Shown here: positions 48,801 to 63,100 of the stretch, piece after piece | How positions within the stretch are numbered: position 1 is the stretch's first letter | Layout of the letters: each line of letters starts with the position of its first letter | Source of the DNA: Ophthalmolycus amberensis | Lineage: Eukaryota > Chordata > Actinopteri > Perciformes > Zoarcidae | Assembly: GCA_024529925.1 (NCBI GenBank) | Contig: JAFEUB010001523.1 | Span: forward strand, 1-64,000 | Direction of reading: 5' to 3' | DNA length: 64,000 bases | Notes under the pieces: model-generated | Told to the model about the DNA's origin: nothing | What the model saw: the letters and a program-made list of their open reading frames with translations, nothing else | Database searches by the model: none | Made by a program: the position numbers and the translations under genes

Positions 48801-50332
48801 GGATGTCGAGTACTGATAGTTTGATAAAATGAAATGAGATGAAATAAAAGTCACTTTTTGAGTTATTTTGCAGAATATCCACTACATTGAACTGTACCTC
48901 CATCTAGCCGAGGTTCTATTATTCTACTCCTCTTCTGAAGAAGAAGTCAGCTCTCCTGATTTACATGAATCATAATAGTTCAGTTTTCAGAAATAAATGA
49001 GTTTGAACTCATTATGTTGGAGAAATAGATGATACTATGTACTATAATATACTATATGTAAATATCAGCGGTGGGCCGTCAGTGGCCTACACAGAATCAC
49101 AGTTATATCTATTTTATAATTTAATAAAGTTTCTTAAATACACTACATGTATTATAATTTATAAAAATATTTTCCCCATTATCTTATTTTCTCATTGCAC
49201 AGCTCCTGTCTTCCTCAGTTGCTCTGCTTCCAGTGCAGCTTGTTTTAAGTAGAGCTTTTATCCAATCAGATCTCACCTCTGTGTCTCTAGGTAGAACAGA
49301 GCCAGAGGCCTGCAGACTCTCAAGTGCATCATGTGCACTTTAAGTGAATGGGGACGATGTTGTTGATTGTCATAGTGTTCAACCGATCAGATCTTTAGTT
49401 TGACATGTTGGGCGTATTCTTTGACGTGTCAGAGCTGCTAGCTGGCCTACAAGTACGTGATTGGTCAGTGGGCTAGCCTGACATGTTGGGCGGTGACAAT
49501 CTCAATATCTGCTGCCTCTGTGGAGCGGACATCATCAGCCTCAAACACATTAAAACATAATAATAACAAGAAATACAACTAGGGAGGCTCAACTGTCTTC
49601 ACTGGCGTCCATGAATGGAGAAGGACTTCTTACTGGAACTAAAACACACGGATGTACTGAACAACCGTGAGATTAAACTCTTTGTTAACAAAGAAAGGAG
49701 GATGGACTTTGTCTTTAAATAGTGAACAGCAGCTCTGGTAAGTTAACTGCGTTTGTTTTTATATCTGCAGTAGCTTTAATATGCTTGTTTATATATTATT
49801 ATTTGTACAACTTGTTTTTATGAAGATGGATTTTTGTTTGGTTTTATATGTGATAGGAACCATTGTTACGTCCAGTGTTGCTCTGGGGACACATTTAGCC
49901 GGTGCCAGTGTTGCCAACTTGACGACTTTCTAAACCCTCATGGAGACTTTATTTGTCAAAAGCTAGGAGTGACAAATCTATGGGGTCAGATCAGTCTCAA
50001 TAATTGCAAATGCAAACAGAACAATTCACAAATACATTTCAATGCACACATGAATAAATTACGATTTATATAAATGTAAAAAAGAATCACAAATACATTT
50101 CTGCATTTGTATGTATTTCTGTGTGGATATTTTATATTTGTTTGTGGGTTTGTATGCATTTGTTTGTGGATCGCACTAACTGTGGGTTTATGAGACTCTT
50201 CTGACGTCGCTGGATTCGCAAATGCGTTTTTTTCAACATTCTTATTTTCAACCAATCACATGAGCGCAGCTCCCCCCTCCCCTCCCCACGAGGCTGCCAG
50301 CATTACAGTTGCGCAATTTGCGAGGCGACAGG
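48801..50332. other. Upstream intergenic sequence with transposon remnants
   Basis: No exon is supported. CAGCGGTGGGCCGTCAGTGG at 49066 looks like a hAT-type terminus, and CCAGTGTTGCCAACTTG at 49907 like another element end. I could not find matching right ends, so no borders are given. Confidence 0.4.
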
Positions 50333-50985
50333 TGTTGGGGATGAAACTCACCCCAGCATGGAGGAGGCCTGATCACACGTGTGTCCCTGCAATAATAACT
50401 CTACCAGAACTGGTTTACAGTTAAAAGGAATTTAATCCCACTGATGCAAGTACGATTACAGTTAAACAAAACAGTATTTACACAGAAGTACACTGTTTCC
50501 ATGAAATATTAAATCAATAGAACCCCGTTTGCAAAAAACTCTACTCAGCTCCTCAGGTAAAAAACCCGTCCGTTCCCCGAGAGCCATCACGTGAGAGAGA
50601 AAAAGACTTGAAAAATAAACCACCCACATCCGTTCGAAACACCTCCTCTTCCGTCTATCTCAATTCCTATTGGCTAACTTCCAGGAGTGTATTCGCCTGT
50701 CTGCCTTTCTGTCCCTGAGTTTACTAACACATTCAATGACCGTCAGTTACGGTTTAATCCCTTCAATGATAATCCTTCAGTATAAACGTTAAACTTCTGC
50801 AACTTTGGCAAAAGCTTCATGTCTCAAATTCTACTTCGAGCTACTAATCCTAAACCACTTTATGTTTATCTTAATGATGCATTCCCGATACACTTATGAT
50901 TATGACTAATTATGAATTCTTAATTATGAATTATTAAACACTTTTATTATATATACTAAACAGTTCTATGCTCAAATTTCTTACA
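50333..50985 (-). mobile_element. Solo LTR, copy 2
   Basis: On the minus strand it starts TGTAAGAAATTTGAGC and ends ..TCCCCAACA, 653 bp, with the 4-bp duplication CAGG on both sides. Clearly the same family as 32433-33088 but diverged by many substitutions and small indels. About 180 bp from the start of the satellite. Confidence 0.88.
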
Positions 50986-51150
50986 CAGGTGAGAAGTGGA
51001 GAAAGGGCGCGCGCACATCGGCAGCGGCAGCTCGCAGAGGCACTTCCTGTTGCAAGCTGTAGTTTAGTCTTTGACATTATGTGACAATACATTAAGGTCA
51101 TTGGAGGCATGACTGTTGGTAGTTGTAATTAGTTTAAATTGTGCGTAAAG
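50986..51150. other. Short unique segment between LTR and satellite
   Basis: No gene or repeat recognised. It forms the left border of the 26-bp satellite. Confidence 0.4.
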
Positions 51151-51157
51151 TGTCTTT

Positions 51158-54100
51158 ATAGTGATGAAGAGTAGAGCTGCATCATAGTGATGAAGAGTAG
51201 AGCAGCATGATAGTGATGAAGAGTAGAGCAGCATGATAGTGATGAAGAGTAGAGCTGGTGATAGTGATGAAGAGTAGAGCAGCATGATAGTGATGAAGAG
51301 TAGAGCTGGGTCATAGTGATGAAGAGTAGAGCTGCATCATAGTGATGAAGAGTAGAGCAGCATGATAGTGATGAAGAGTAGAGCAGCATGATAGTGATGA
51401 AGAGTAGAGCTGGGTCATAGTGATGAAGAGTACAGCTGCATCATAGTGATGAAGAGTAGAGCAGCATGATAGTGATGAAGAGTAGAGCTGGGTCATAGTG
51501 ATGAAGAGTACAGCTGCATCATAGTGATGAAGAGTAGAGCTGCATCATAGTGATGAAGAGTAGAGCTGGGTCATAGTGATGAAGAGTAGAGCTGGGTCAT
51601 AGTGATGAAGAGTAGAGCTGCATCATAGTGATGAAGAGTAGAGCTGGGTCATAGTGATGAAGAGTAGAGCAGCATGATAGTGATGAAGAGTAGAGCAGCA
51701 TGATAGTGATGAAGAGTAGAGCTGGGTCATAGTGATGAAGAGTACAGCTGCATCATAGTGATGAAGAGTAGAGCTGGGTCATAGTGATGAAGAGTACAGC
51801 TGCATCATAGTGATGAAGAGTAGAGCAGCATGATAGTGATGAAGAGTAGAGCTGGGTCATAGTGATGAAGAGTAGAGCAGCATGATAGTGATGAAGAGTA
51901 GAGCAGCATGATAGTGATGAAGAGTAGAGCTGGGTCATAGTGATGAAGAGTACAGCTGCATCATAGTGATGAAGAGTAGAGCAGCATGATAGTGATGAAG
52001 AGTAGAGCTGGGTCATAGTGATGAAGAGTACAGCTGCATCATAGTGATGAAGAGTAGAGCAGCATGATAGTGATGAAGAGTAGAGCAGCATGATAGTGAT
52101 GAAGAGTAGAGCTGGGTCATAGTGATGAAGAGTACAGCTGCATCATAGTGATGAAGAGTAGAGCAGCATGATAGTGATGAAGAGTAGAGCTGGGTCATAG
52201 TGATGAAGAGTAGAGCTGGGTCATAGTGATGAAGAGTAGAGCAGCATGATAGTGATGAAGAGTAGAGCTGGGTCATAGTGATGAAGAGTAGAGCTGCATC
52301 ATAGTGATGAAGAGTAGAGCTGCATCATAGTGATGAAGAGTAGAGCTGCATCATAGTGATGAAGAGTAGAGCAGCATGATAGTGATGAAGAGTAGAGCAG
52401 CATGATAGTGATGAAGAGTAGAGCTGCATCATAGTGATGAAGAGTAGAACTGCATCATAGTGATGAAGAGTAGAACTGCATCATAGTGATGAAGAGTAGA
52501 GCAGCATCATAGTGATGAAGAGTAGAACTGCATCATAGTGATGAAGAGTAGAACTGCATCATAGTGATGAAGAGTAGAACTGCATCATAGTGATGAAGAG
52601 TAGAGCAGCATCATAGTGATGAAGAGTAGAACTGCATCATAGTGATGAAGAGTAGAACTGCATCATAGTGATGAAGAGTAGAGCAGCATCATAGTGATGA
52701 AGAGTAGAACTGCATCATAGTGATGAAGAGTAGAGCAGCATGATAGTGATGAAGAGTAGAGCAGCATGATAGTGATGAAGAGTAGAGCTGGGTCATAGTG
52801 ATGAAGAGTAGAGCTGCATCATAGTGATGAAGAGTAGAGCTGCATCATAGTGATGAAGAGTAGAGCAGCATCATAGTGATGAAGAGTAGAGCTGGGTCAT
52901 AGTGATGAAGAGTAGAGCTGCATCATAGTGATGAAGAGTAGAGCTGCATCATAGTGATGAAGAGTAGAGCAGCATCATAGTGATGAAGAGTAGAGCAGTA
53001 TCATAGTGATGAAGAGTAGAGCAGCATCATAGTGATGAAGAGTAGAGCAGTATCATAGTGATGAAGAGTAGAGCTGCATCATAGTGATGAAGAGTAGAGC
53101 AGCATCATAGTGATGAAGAGTAGAGCAGCATGATAGTGATGAAGAGTAGAGCAGCATCATAGTGATGAAGAGTAGAGCTGCATCATAGTGATGAAGAGTA
53201 GAGCTGCATCATAGTGATGAAGAGTAGAGCTGCATCATAGTGATGAAGAGTAGAGCTGCATCATAGTGATGAAGAGTAGAGCTGCATCATAGTGATGAAG
53301 AGTAGAGCTGCATCATAGTGATGAAGAGTAGAGCTGCATCATAGTGATGAAGAGTAGAGCTGCATCATAGTGATGAAGAGTAGAGCAGCATCATAGTGAT
53401 GAAGAGTAGAGCTGCATCATAGTGATGAAGAGTAGAGCTGCGTCATAGTGATGAAGAGTAGAGCTGCATCATAGTGATGAAGAGTAGAGCTGCGTCATAG
53501 TGATGAAGAGTAGAGCTGCGTCATAGTGATGAAGAGTAGAGCTGCATCATAGTGATGAAGAGTAGAGCTGCATCATAGTGATGAAGAGTAGAGCTGCATC
53601 ATCGTGATGAAGAGTAGAGCTGCATCATAGTGATGAAGAGTAGAGCTGCATCATAGTGATGAAGAGTAGAGCTGCGTCATAGTGATGAAGAGTAGAGCAG
53701 CATGATAGTGATGAAGAGTAGAGCTGCATCATAGTGATGAAGAGTAGAGCTGCATCATAGTGATGAAGAGTAGAGCTGCATCATAGTGATGAAGAGTAGA
53801 GCTGCATCATAGTGATGAAGAGTAGAGCTGCGTCATAGTGATGAAGAGTAGAGCAGCATGATAGTGATGAAGAGTAGAGCTGCATCATAGTGATGAAGAG
53901 TAGAGCTGCATCATAGTGATGAAGAGTAGAGCAGCATGATAGTGATGAAGAGTAGAGCTGGGTCACAGTGATGAAGAGTAGAGCTGGGTCATAGTGATGA
54001 AGAGTAGAGCTGCATCATAGTGATGAAGAGTAGAGCTGCATCATAGTGATGAAGAGTAGAGCAGCGTCATAGTGATGAAGAGTAGAGCTGCATCATAGTG

Positions 54101-57100
54101 ATGAAGAGTAGAGCAGCATCATAGTGATGAAGAGTAGAGCTGCATGATAGTGATGAAGAGTAGAGCTGCATGATAGTGATGAAGAGTAGAGCTGCATCAT
54201 AGTGATGAAGAGTAGAGCAGCATCATAGTGATGAAGAGTAGAGCTGCGTCATAGTGATGAAGAGTAGAGCAGCATCATAGTGATGAAGAGTAGAGCTGCG
54301 TCATAGTGATGAAGAGTAGAGCTGCATCATAGTGATGAAGAGTAGAGCAGCATCATAGTGATGAAGAGTAGAGCTGCGTCATAGTGATGAAGAGTAGAGC
54401 AGCGTCATAGTGATGAAGAGTAGAGCTGCGTCATAGTGATGAAGAGTAGAGCAGCGTCATAGTGATGAAGAGTAGAGCTGCATCATAGTGATGAAGAGTA
54501 GAGCTGCATCATAGTGATGAAGAGTAGAGCAGCGTCATAGTGATGAAGAGTAGAGCAGCGTCATAGTGATGAAGAGTAGAGCTGCATCATAGTGATGAAG
54601 AGTAGAGCAGCGTCATAGTGATGAAGAGTAGAGCTGCGTCATAGTGATGAAGAGTAGAGCTGCATCATAGTGATGAAGAGTAGAGCTGCATCATAGTGAT
54701 GAAGAGTAGAGCTGCATCATAGTGATGAAGAGTAGAGCAGCATGATAGTGATGAAGAGTAGAGCTGCATCATAGTGATGAAGAGTAGAGCTGCATCATAG
54801 TGATGAAGAGTAGAGCTGCATCATAGTGATGAAGAGTAGAGCAGCATGATAGTGATGAAGAGTAGAGCTTCATCATAGTGATGAAGAGTAGAGCTGCATC
54901 ATAGTGATGAAGAGTAGAGCAGCATCATCGTGATGAAGAGTAGAGCTGCATCATAGTGATGAAGAGTAGAGCTGCATCATAGTGATGAAGAGTAGAGCTG
55001 CGTCATAGTGATGAAGAGTAGAGCAGCATGATAGTGATGAAGAGTAGAGCTGCATCATAGTGATGAAGAGTAGAGCTGCGTCATAGTGATGAAGAGTAGA
55101 GCAGCATGATAGTGATGAAGAGTAGAGCAGCATCATAGTGATGAAGAGTAGAGTTGCATCATAGTGATGAAGAGTAGAGCTGCATCATAGTGATGAAGAG
55201 TAGAGCTGCATCATAGTGATGAAGAGTAGAGCTGCATCATAGTGATGAAGAGTAGAGCTGCATCATAGTGATGAAGAGTAGAGTTGCATCATAGTGATGA
55301 AGAGTAGAGCTGCATCATAGTGATGAAGAGTAGAGCTGCATCATAGTGATGAAGAGTAGAGCTGCATCATCGTGATGAAGAGTAGAGCTGCATCATCGTG
55401 ATGAAGAGTAGAGCTGCATCATAGTGATGAAGAGTAGAGCAGCGTCATAGTGATGAAGAGTAGAGCTGCATCATAGTGATGAAGAGTAGAGCTGCATCAT
55501 AGTGATGAAGAGTAGAGCTGCATCATGGTGATGAAGAGTAGAGCTGCATCATGGTGATGAAGAGTAGAGCTGCATCATAGTGATGAAGAGTAGAGCTGCA
55601 TCATAGTGATGAAGAGTAGACCAGCGTCATAGTGATGAAGAGTAGAGCTGCGTCATAGTGATGAAGAGTAGAGCTGCATCATAGTGATGAAGAGTAGAGC
55701 TGCATCATAGTGATGAAGAGTAGAGCAGCATCATCGTGATGAAGAGTAGAGCTGCATCATAGTGATGAAGAGTAGAGCTGCATCATAGTGATGAAGAGTA
55801 GAGCTGCGTCATAGTGATGAAGAGTAGAGCAGCGTGATAGTGATGAAGAGTAGAGCTGCATCATAGTGATGAAGAGTAGAGCTGCATCATAGTGATGAAG
55901 AGTAGAGCTGCATCATAGTGATGAAGAGTAGAGCTGCATCATAGTGATGAAGAGTAGAGTTGCATCATAGTGATGAAGAGTAGAGCTGCATCATAGTGAT
56001 GAAGAGTAGAGCTGCATCATAGTGATGAAGTGTAGAGCTGCATCATAGTGATGAAGAGTAGAGCTGCATCATAGTGATGAAGAGTAGAGTTGCATCATAG
56101 TGATGAAGAGTAGAGCTGCATCATAGTGATGAAGAGTAGAGCTGCATCATAGTGATGAAGAGTAGAGCTGCATCATCGTGATGAAGAGTAGAGCTGCATC
56201 ATCGTGATGAAGAGTAGAGCTGCATCATAGTGATGAAGAGTAGAGCAGCGTCATAGTGATGAAGAGTAGAGCTGCATCATAGTGATGAAGAGTAGAGCTG
56301 CATCATAGTGATGAAGAGTAGAGCTGCATCATGGTGATGAAGAGTAGAGCTGCATCATGGTGATGAAGAGTAGAGCTGCATCATAGTGATGAAGAGTAGA
56401 GCTGCATCATAGTGATGAAGAGTAGACCAGCGTCATAGTGATGAAGAGTAGAGCTGCATCATAGTGATGAAGAGTAGAGCTGCATCATAGTGATGAAGAG
56501 TAGAGCTGCATCATAGTGATGAAGAGTAGAGCAGCATCATAGTGATGAAGAGTAGAGCTGCATCATAGTGATGAAGAGTAGAGCTGCATCATAGTGATGA
56601 AGAGTAGAGCAGCATCACAGTGATGAAGAGTAGAGCTGCATCATAGTGATGAAGAGTAGAGCTGCATCATAGTGATGAAGAGTAGAGCAGCATGATAGTG
56701 ATGAAGAGTAGAGCTTCATCATAGTGATGAAGAGTAGAGCTGCATCATAGTGATGAAGAGTAGAGCAGCATGATAGTGATGAAGAGTAGAGCTGCATCAT
56801 AGTGATGAAGAGTAGAGCTGCATCATAGTGATGAAGAGTAGAGCTGCATCATAGTGATGAAGAGTAGAGCTGCATCATAGTGATGAAGAGTAGAGCAGCA
56901 TGATAGTGATGAAGAGTAGAGCTGCATCATAGTGATGAAGAGTAGAGCAGCATCATAGTGATGAAGAGTAGAGCTGCATCATAGTGATGAAGAGTAGAGC
57001 TGCATCATAGTGATGAAGAGTAGAGCAGCATGATAGTGATGAAGAGTAGAGCTGCATCATAGTGATGAAGAGTAGAGCTGCATCATAGTGATGAAGAGTA

Positions 57101-60100
57101 GAGCTGCATCATAGTGATGAAGAGTAGAGCTGGGTCATAGTGATGAAAAGTAGAGCAGCATGATAGTGATGAAGAGTAGAGCTGCATCATAGTGATGAAG
57201 AGAAGAGCAGCATGATAGTGATGAAGAGTAGAGCTGCATGATAGTGATGAAGAGTAGAGCTGCATCATAGTGATGAAGAGTAGAGCTGCATCATAGTGAT
57301 GAAGAGTAGAGCAGCATGATAGTGATGAAGAGTAGAGCTGCATCATAGTGATGAAGAGTAGAGCAGCATCATAGTGATGAAGAGTAGAGCTGCATCATAG
57401 TGATGAAGAGTAGAGCTGCATCATAGTGATGAAGAGTAGAGCAGCATGATAGTGATGAAGAGTAGAGCTGCATGATAGTGATGAAGAGTAGAGCTGCATC
57501 ATAGTGATGAAGAGTAGAGCTGCATCATAGTGATGAAGAGTAGAGCTGCATCATAGTGATGAAGAGTAGAGCTGCATCATAGTGATGAAGAGTAGAGCTG
57601 GGTCATAGTGATGAAGAGTAGAGCAGCATGATAGTGATGAAGAGTAGAGCTGCATCATAGTGATGAAGAGTAGAGCTGCATCATAGTGATGAAGAGTAGA
57701 GCAGCATGATAGTGATGAAGAGTAGAGCTGGGTCACAGTGATGAAGAGTAGAGCTGGGTCATAGTGATGAAGAGTAGAGCTGCATCATAGTGATGAAGAG
57801 TAGAGCTGCATCATAGTGATGAAGAGTAGAGCAGCGTCATAGTGATGAAGAGTAGAGCTGCATCATAGTGATGAAGAGTAGAGCAGCATCATAGTGATGA
57901 AGAGTAGAGCTGCATGATAGTGATGAAGAGTAGAGCTGCATGATAGTGATGAAGAGTAGAGCTGCATCATAGTGATGAAGAGTAGAGCAGCATCATAGTG
58001 ATGAAGAGTAGAGCTGCGTCATAGTGATGAAGAGTAGAGCAGCATCATAGTGATGAAGAGTAGAGCTGCGTCATAGTGATGAAGAGTAGAGCTGCATCAT
58101 AGTGATGAAGAGTAGAGCTGCATCATAGTGATGAAGAGTAGAGCTGCGTCATAGTGATGAAGAGTAGAGCTGCATCATAGTGATGAAGAGTAGAGCAGCA
58201 TCATAGTGATGAAGAGTAGAGCTGCATCATAGTGATGAAGAGTAGAGCGGCATCATAGTGATGAAGAGTAGAGCAGCATGATAGTGATGAAGAGTAGAGC
58301 TGCATCATAGTGATGAAGAGTAGAGCTGCATCATAGTGATGAAGAGTAGAGCAGCATGATAGTGATGAAGAGTAGAGCTGGGTCACAGTGATGAAGAGTA
58401 GAGCTGGGTCATAGTGATGAAGAGTAGAGCTGCATCATAGTGATGAAGAGTAGAGCTGCATCATAGTGATGAAGAGTAGAGCTGCATGATAGTGATGAAG
58501 AGTAGAGCTGCATCATAGTGATGAAGAGTAGAGCTGCATCATAGTGATGAAGAGTAGAGCTGCATCATAGTGATGAAGAGTAGAGCTGGGTCATAGTGAT
58601 GAAGAGTAGAGCAGCATGATAGTGATGAAGAGTAGAGCTGCATCATAGTGATGAAGAGTAGAGCTGCATCATAGTGATGAAGAGTAGAGCTGCATCATGG
58701 TGATGAAGAGTAGAGCTGCATCATAGTGATGAAGAGTAGAGCTGCATCATGGTGATGAAGAGTAGAGCTGCATCATAGTGATGAAGAGTAGAGCTGCATC
58801 ATAGTGATGAAGAGTAGAGCTGCATCATAGTGATGAAGAGTAGAGCTGCATCATAGTGATGAAGAGTAGAGCTGCGTCATAGTGATGAAGAGTAGAGCTG
58901 CATCATAGTGATGAAGAGTAGAGCAGCGTCATAGTGATGAAGAGTAGAGCAGCGTCATAGTGATGAAGAGTAGAGCTGCATCATAGTGATGAAGAGTAGA
59001 GCAGCATCATAGTGATGAAGAGTAGAGCAGCGTCATAGTGATGAAGAGTAGAGCTGCGTCATAGTGATGAAGAGTAGAGCAGCGTCATAGTGATGAAGAG
59101 TAGAGCTGCATCATAGTGATGAAGAGTAGAGCTGCATCATAGTGATGAAGAGTAGAGCAGCGTCATAGTGATGAAGAGTAGAGCTGCATGATAGTGATGA
59201 AGAGTAGAGCTGGGTCATAGTGATGAAGAGTAGAGCTGCATCATAGTGATGAAGAGTAGAGCTGCATCATAGTGATGAAGAGTAGAGCTGCATCATAGTG
59301 ATGAAGAGTAGAGCTACATCATAGTGATGAAGAGTAGAGCAGCATCATAGTGATGAAGAGTAGAGCTGCATCATAGTGATGAAGAGTAGAGCTGCGTCAT
59401 AGTGATGAAGAGTAGAGCTGCATCATAGTGATGAAGAGTAGAGCTGCATCATAGTGATGAAGAGTAGAGCTGCATCATAGTGATGAAGAGTAGAGCAGCG
59501 TCATAGTGATGAAGAGTAGAGCTGCATCATAGTGATGAAGAGTAGAGCTGCATCATGGTGATGAAGAGTAGAGCTGCATCATGGTGATGAAGAGTAGAGC
59601 TGCATCATAGTGATGAAGAGTAGAGCTGCATCATAGTGATGAAGAGTAGAGCTGCATCATAGTGATGAAGAGTAGAGCAGCATCATAGTGATGAAGAGTA
59701 GAGCAGCGTCATAGTGATGAAGAGTAGAGCTGCGTCATAGTGATGAAGAGTAGAGCAGCGTCATAGTGATGAAGAGTAGAGCTGCATCATAGTGATGAAG
59801 AGTAGAGCTGCATCATAGTGATGAAGAGTAGAGCAGCGTCATAGTGATGAAGAGTAGAGCTGCATCATAGTGATGAAGAGTAGAGCTGGGTCATAGTGAT
59901 GAAGAGTAGAGCTGCATCATAGTGATGAAGAGTAGAGCTGCATCATAGTGATGAAGAGTAGAGCTGCATCATAGTGATGAAGAGTAGAGCTACATCATAG
60001 TGATGAAGAGTAGAGCAGCATCATAGTGATGAAGAGTAGAGCTGCATCATAGTGATGAAGAGTAGAGCTGCGTCATAGTGATGAAGAGTAGAGCTGCATC

Positions 60101-63100
60101 ATAGTGATGAAGAGTAGAGCTGCATCATAGTGATGAAGAGTAGAGCTGCATCATAGTGATGAAGAGTAGAGCAGCGTCATAGTGATGAAGAGTAGAGCTG
60201 CATCATAGTGATGAAGAGTAGAGCTGCATCATAGTGATGAAGAGTAGAGCTGCATCATGGTGATGAAGAGTAGAGCTGCATCATAGTGATGAAGAGTAGA
60301 GCTGCATCATAGTGATGAAGAGTAGAGCTGCATCATAGTGATGAAGAGTAGAGCAGCATCATAGTGATGAAGAGTAGAGCTGCATCATGGTGATGAAGAG
60401 TAGAGCTGCGTCATAGTGATGAAGAGTAGAGCTGCATCATAGTGATGAAGAGTAGAGCAGCATCATAGTGATGAAGAGTAGAGCTGCATCATGGTGATGA
60501 AGAGTAGAGCTGCATCATAGTGATGAAGAGTAGAGCAGCGTCATAGTGATGAAGAGTAGAGCTGCATCATAGTGATGAAGAGTAGAGCAGCGTCATAGTG
60601 ATGAAGAGTAGAGCTGCATCATGGTGATGAAGAGTAGAGCTGCATCATGGTGATGAAGAGTAGAGCTGCATCATAGTGATGAAGAGTAGAGCTGCATCAT
60701 AGTGATGAAGAGTAGAGCAGCGTCATAGTGATGAAGAGTAGAGCTGCGTCATAGTGATGAAGAGTAGAGCTGCGTCATAGTGATGAAGAGTAGAGCAGCG
60801 TCATAGTGATGAAGAGTAGAGCTGCATCATAGTGATGAAGAGTAGAGCAGCGTCACAGTGATGAAGAGTAGAGCTGCGTCATAGTGATGAAGAGTAGAGC
60901 TGCATCACAGTGATGAAGAGTAGAGCTGCATCACAGTGATGAAGAGTAGAGCTGCATCATAGTGATGAAGAGTAGAGCTGCATCATAGTGATGAAGAGTA
61001 GAGCAGCATGATAGTGATGAAGAGTAGAGCTTCATCATAGTGATGAAGAGTAGAGCTGCATCATAGTGATGAAGAGTAGAGCAGCATGATAGTGATGAAG
61101 AGTAGAGCTGCATCATAGTGATGAAGAGTAGAGCTGCATCATAGTGATGAAGAGTAGAGCTGCATCATAGTGATGAAGAGTAGAGCTGCATCATAGTGAT
61201 GAAGAGTAGAGCTGCATCATAGTGATGAAGAGTAGAGCTGCATCACAGTGATGAAGAGTAGAGCTGCATCACAGTGATGAAGAGTAGAGCTGCATCACAG
61301 TGATGAAGAGTAGAGCAGCATCATAGTGATGAAGAGTAGAGCTGCATCATAGTGATGAAGAGTAGAGCAGCATGATAGTGATGAAGAGTAGAGCTGCATC
61401 ATAGTGATGAAGAGTAGAGCTGCATCATAGTGATGAAGAGTAGAGCTGCATCATAGTGATGAAGAGTAGAGCTGCGTCATAGTGATGAAGAGTAGAGCAG
61501 CGTGATAGTGATGAAGAGTAGAGCAGCGTGATAGTGATGAAGAGTAGAGCTGCGTCATAGTGATGAAGAGTAGAGCTGCGTCATAGTGATGAAGAGTAGA
61601 GCTGCGTCATAGTGATGAAGAGTAGAGCAGCGTCATAGTGATGAAGAGTAGAGCTGCGTCATAGTGATGAAGAGTAGAGCAGCGTCATAGTGATGAAGAG
61701 TAGAGCTGCGTCATAGTGATGAAGAGTAGAGCAGCGTCATAGTGATGAAGAGTAGAGCTGCATCATAGTGATGAAGAGTAGAGCAGCGTCATAGTGATGA
61801 AGAGTAGATCTGCATCATAGTGATGAAGAGTAGAGCAGCGTCATAGTGATGAAGAGTAGAGCAGCGTCATAGTGATGAAGAGTAGAGCTGCATCATAGTG
61901 ATGAAGAGTAGAGCTGCATCATAGTGATGAAGAGTAGAGCTGCATCATGGTGATGAAGAGTAGAGCTGCATCATAGTGATGAAGAGTAGAGCTGCATCAT
62001 GGTGATGAAGAGTAGAGCTGCATCATAGTGATGAAGAGTAGAGCTGCGTCATAGTGATGAAGAGTAGAGCTGCGTCATAGTGATGAAGAGTAGAGCTGCA
62101 TCATAGTGATGAAGAGTAGAGCAGCGTCATAGTGATGAAGAGTAGAGCAGCGTCATAGTGATGAAGAGTAGAGCTGCGTCATAGTGATGAAGAGTAGAGC
62201 AGCATCATAGTGATGAAGAGTAGAGCAGCGTCATAGTGATGAAGAGTAGAGCTGCATCATAGTGATGAAGAGTAGAGCAGCGTCATAGTGATGAAGAGTA
62301 GAGCTGCATGATAGTGATGAAGAGTAGAGCTGGGTCATAGTGATGAAGAGTAGAGCTGCATCATAGTGATGAAGAGTAGAGCTGCATCATAGTGATGAAG
62401 AGTAGAGCTGCATCATAGTGATGAAGAGTAGAGCTACATCATAGTGATGAAGAGTAGAGCAGCATCATAGTGATGAAGAGTAGAGCTGCATCATAGTGAT
62501 GAAGAGTAGAGCTGCGTCATAGTGATGAAGAGTAGAGCTGCATCATAGTGATGAAGAGTAGAGCTGCATCATAGTGATGAAGAGTAGAGCTGCATCATAG
62601 TGATGAAGAGTAGAGCAGCGTCATAGTGATGAAGAGTAGAGCTGCATCATAGTGATGAAGAGTAGAGCTGCATCATGGTGATGAAGAGTAGAGCTGCATC
62701 ATGGTGATGAAGAGTAGAGCTGCATCATAGTGATGAAGAGTAGAGCTGCATCACAGTGATGAAGAGTAGAGCTGCATCATAGTGATGAAGAGTAGAGCAG
62801 CATCATAGTGATGAAGAGTAGAGCTGCATCATGGTGATGAAGAGTAGAGCTGCGTCATAGTGATGAAGAGTAGAGCTGCATCATAGTGATGAAGAGTAGA
62901 GCAGCATCATAGTGATGAAGAGTAGAGCTGCATCATGGTGATGAAGAGTAGAGCTGCATCATGGTGATGAAGAGTAGAGCTGCATCATGGTGATGAAGAG
63001 TAGAGCTGCATCATGGTGATGAAGAGTAGAGCAGCGTCATAGTGATGAAGAGTAGAGCTGCATCATAGTGATGAAGAGTAGAGCTGCATCATGGTGATGA

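Noticed and set aside
49066..49920. Complete hAT element starting CAGCGGTGGGCCGTCAG
   Set aside because: No matching inverted right terminus was found, so only a possible remnant is noted.
51064..61116. Multiple SSSLSCCSTLHHYD frames
   Set aside because: They are frames through the 26-bp satellite; 26 is not a multiple of 3, so each frame cycles through the three phases of the monomer.
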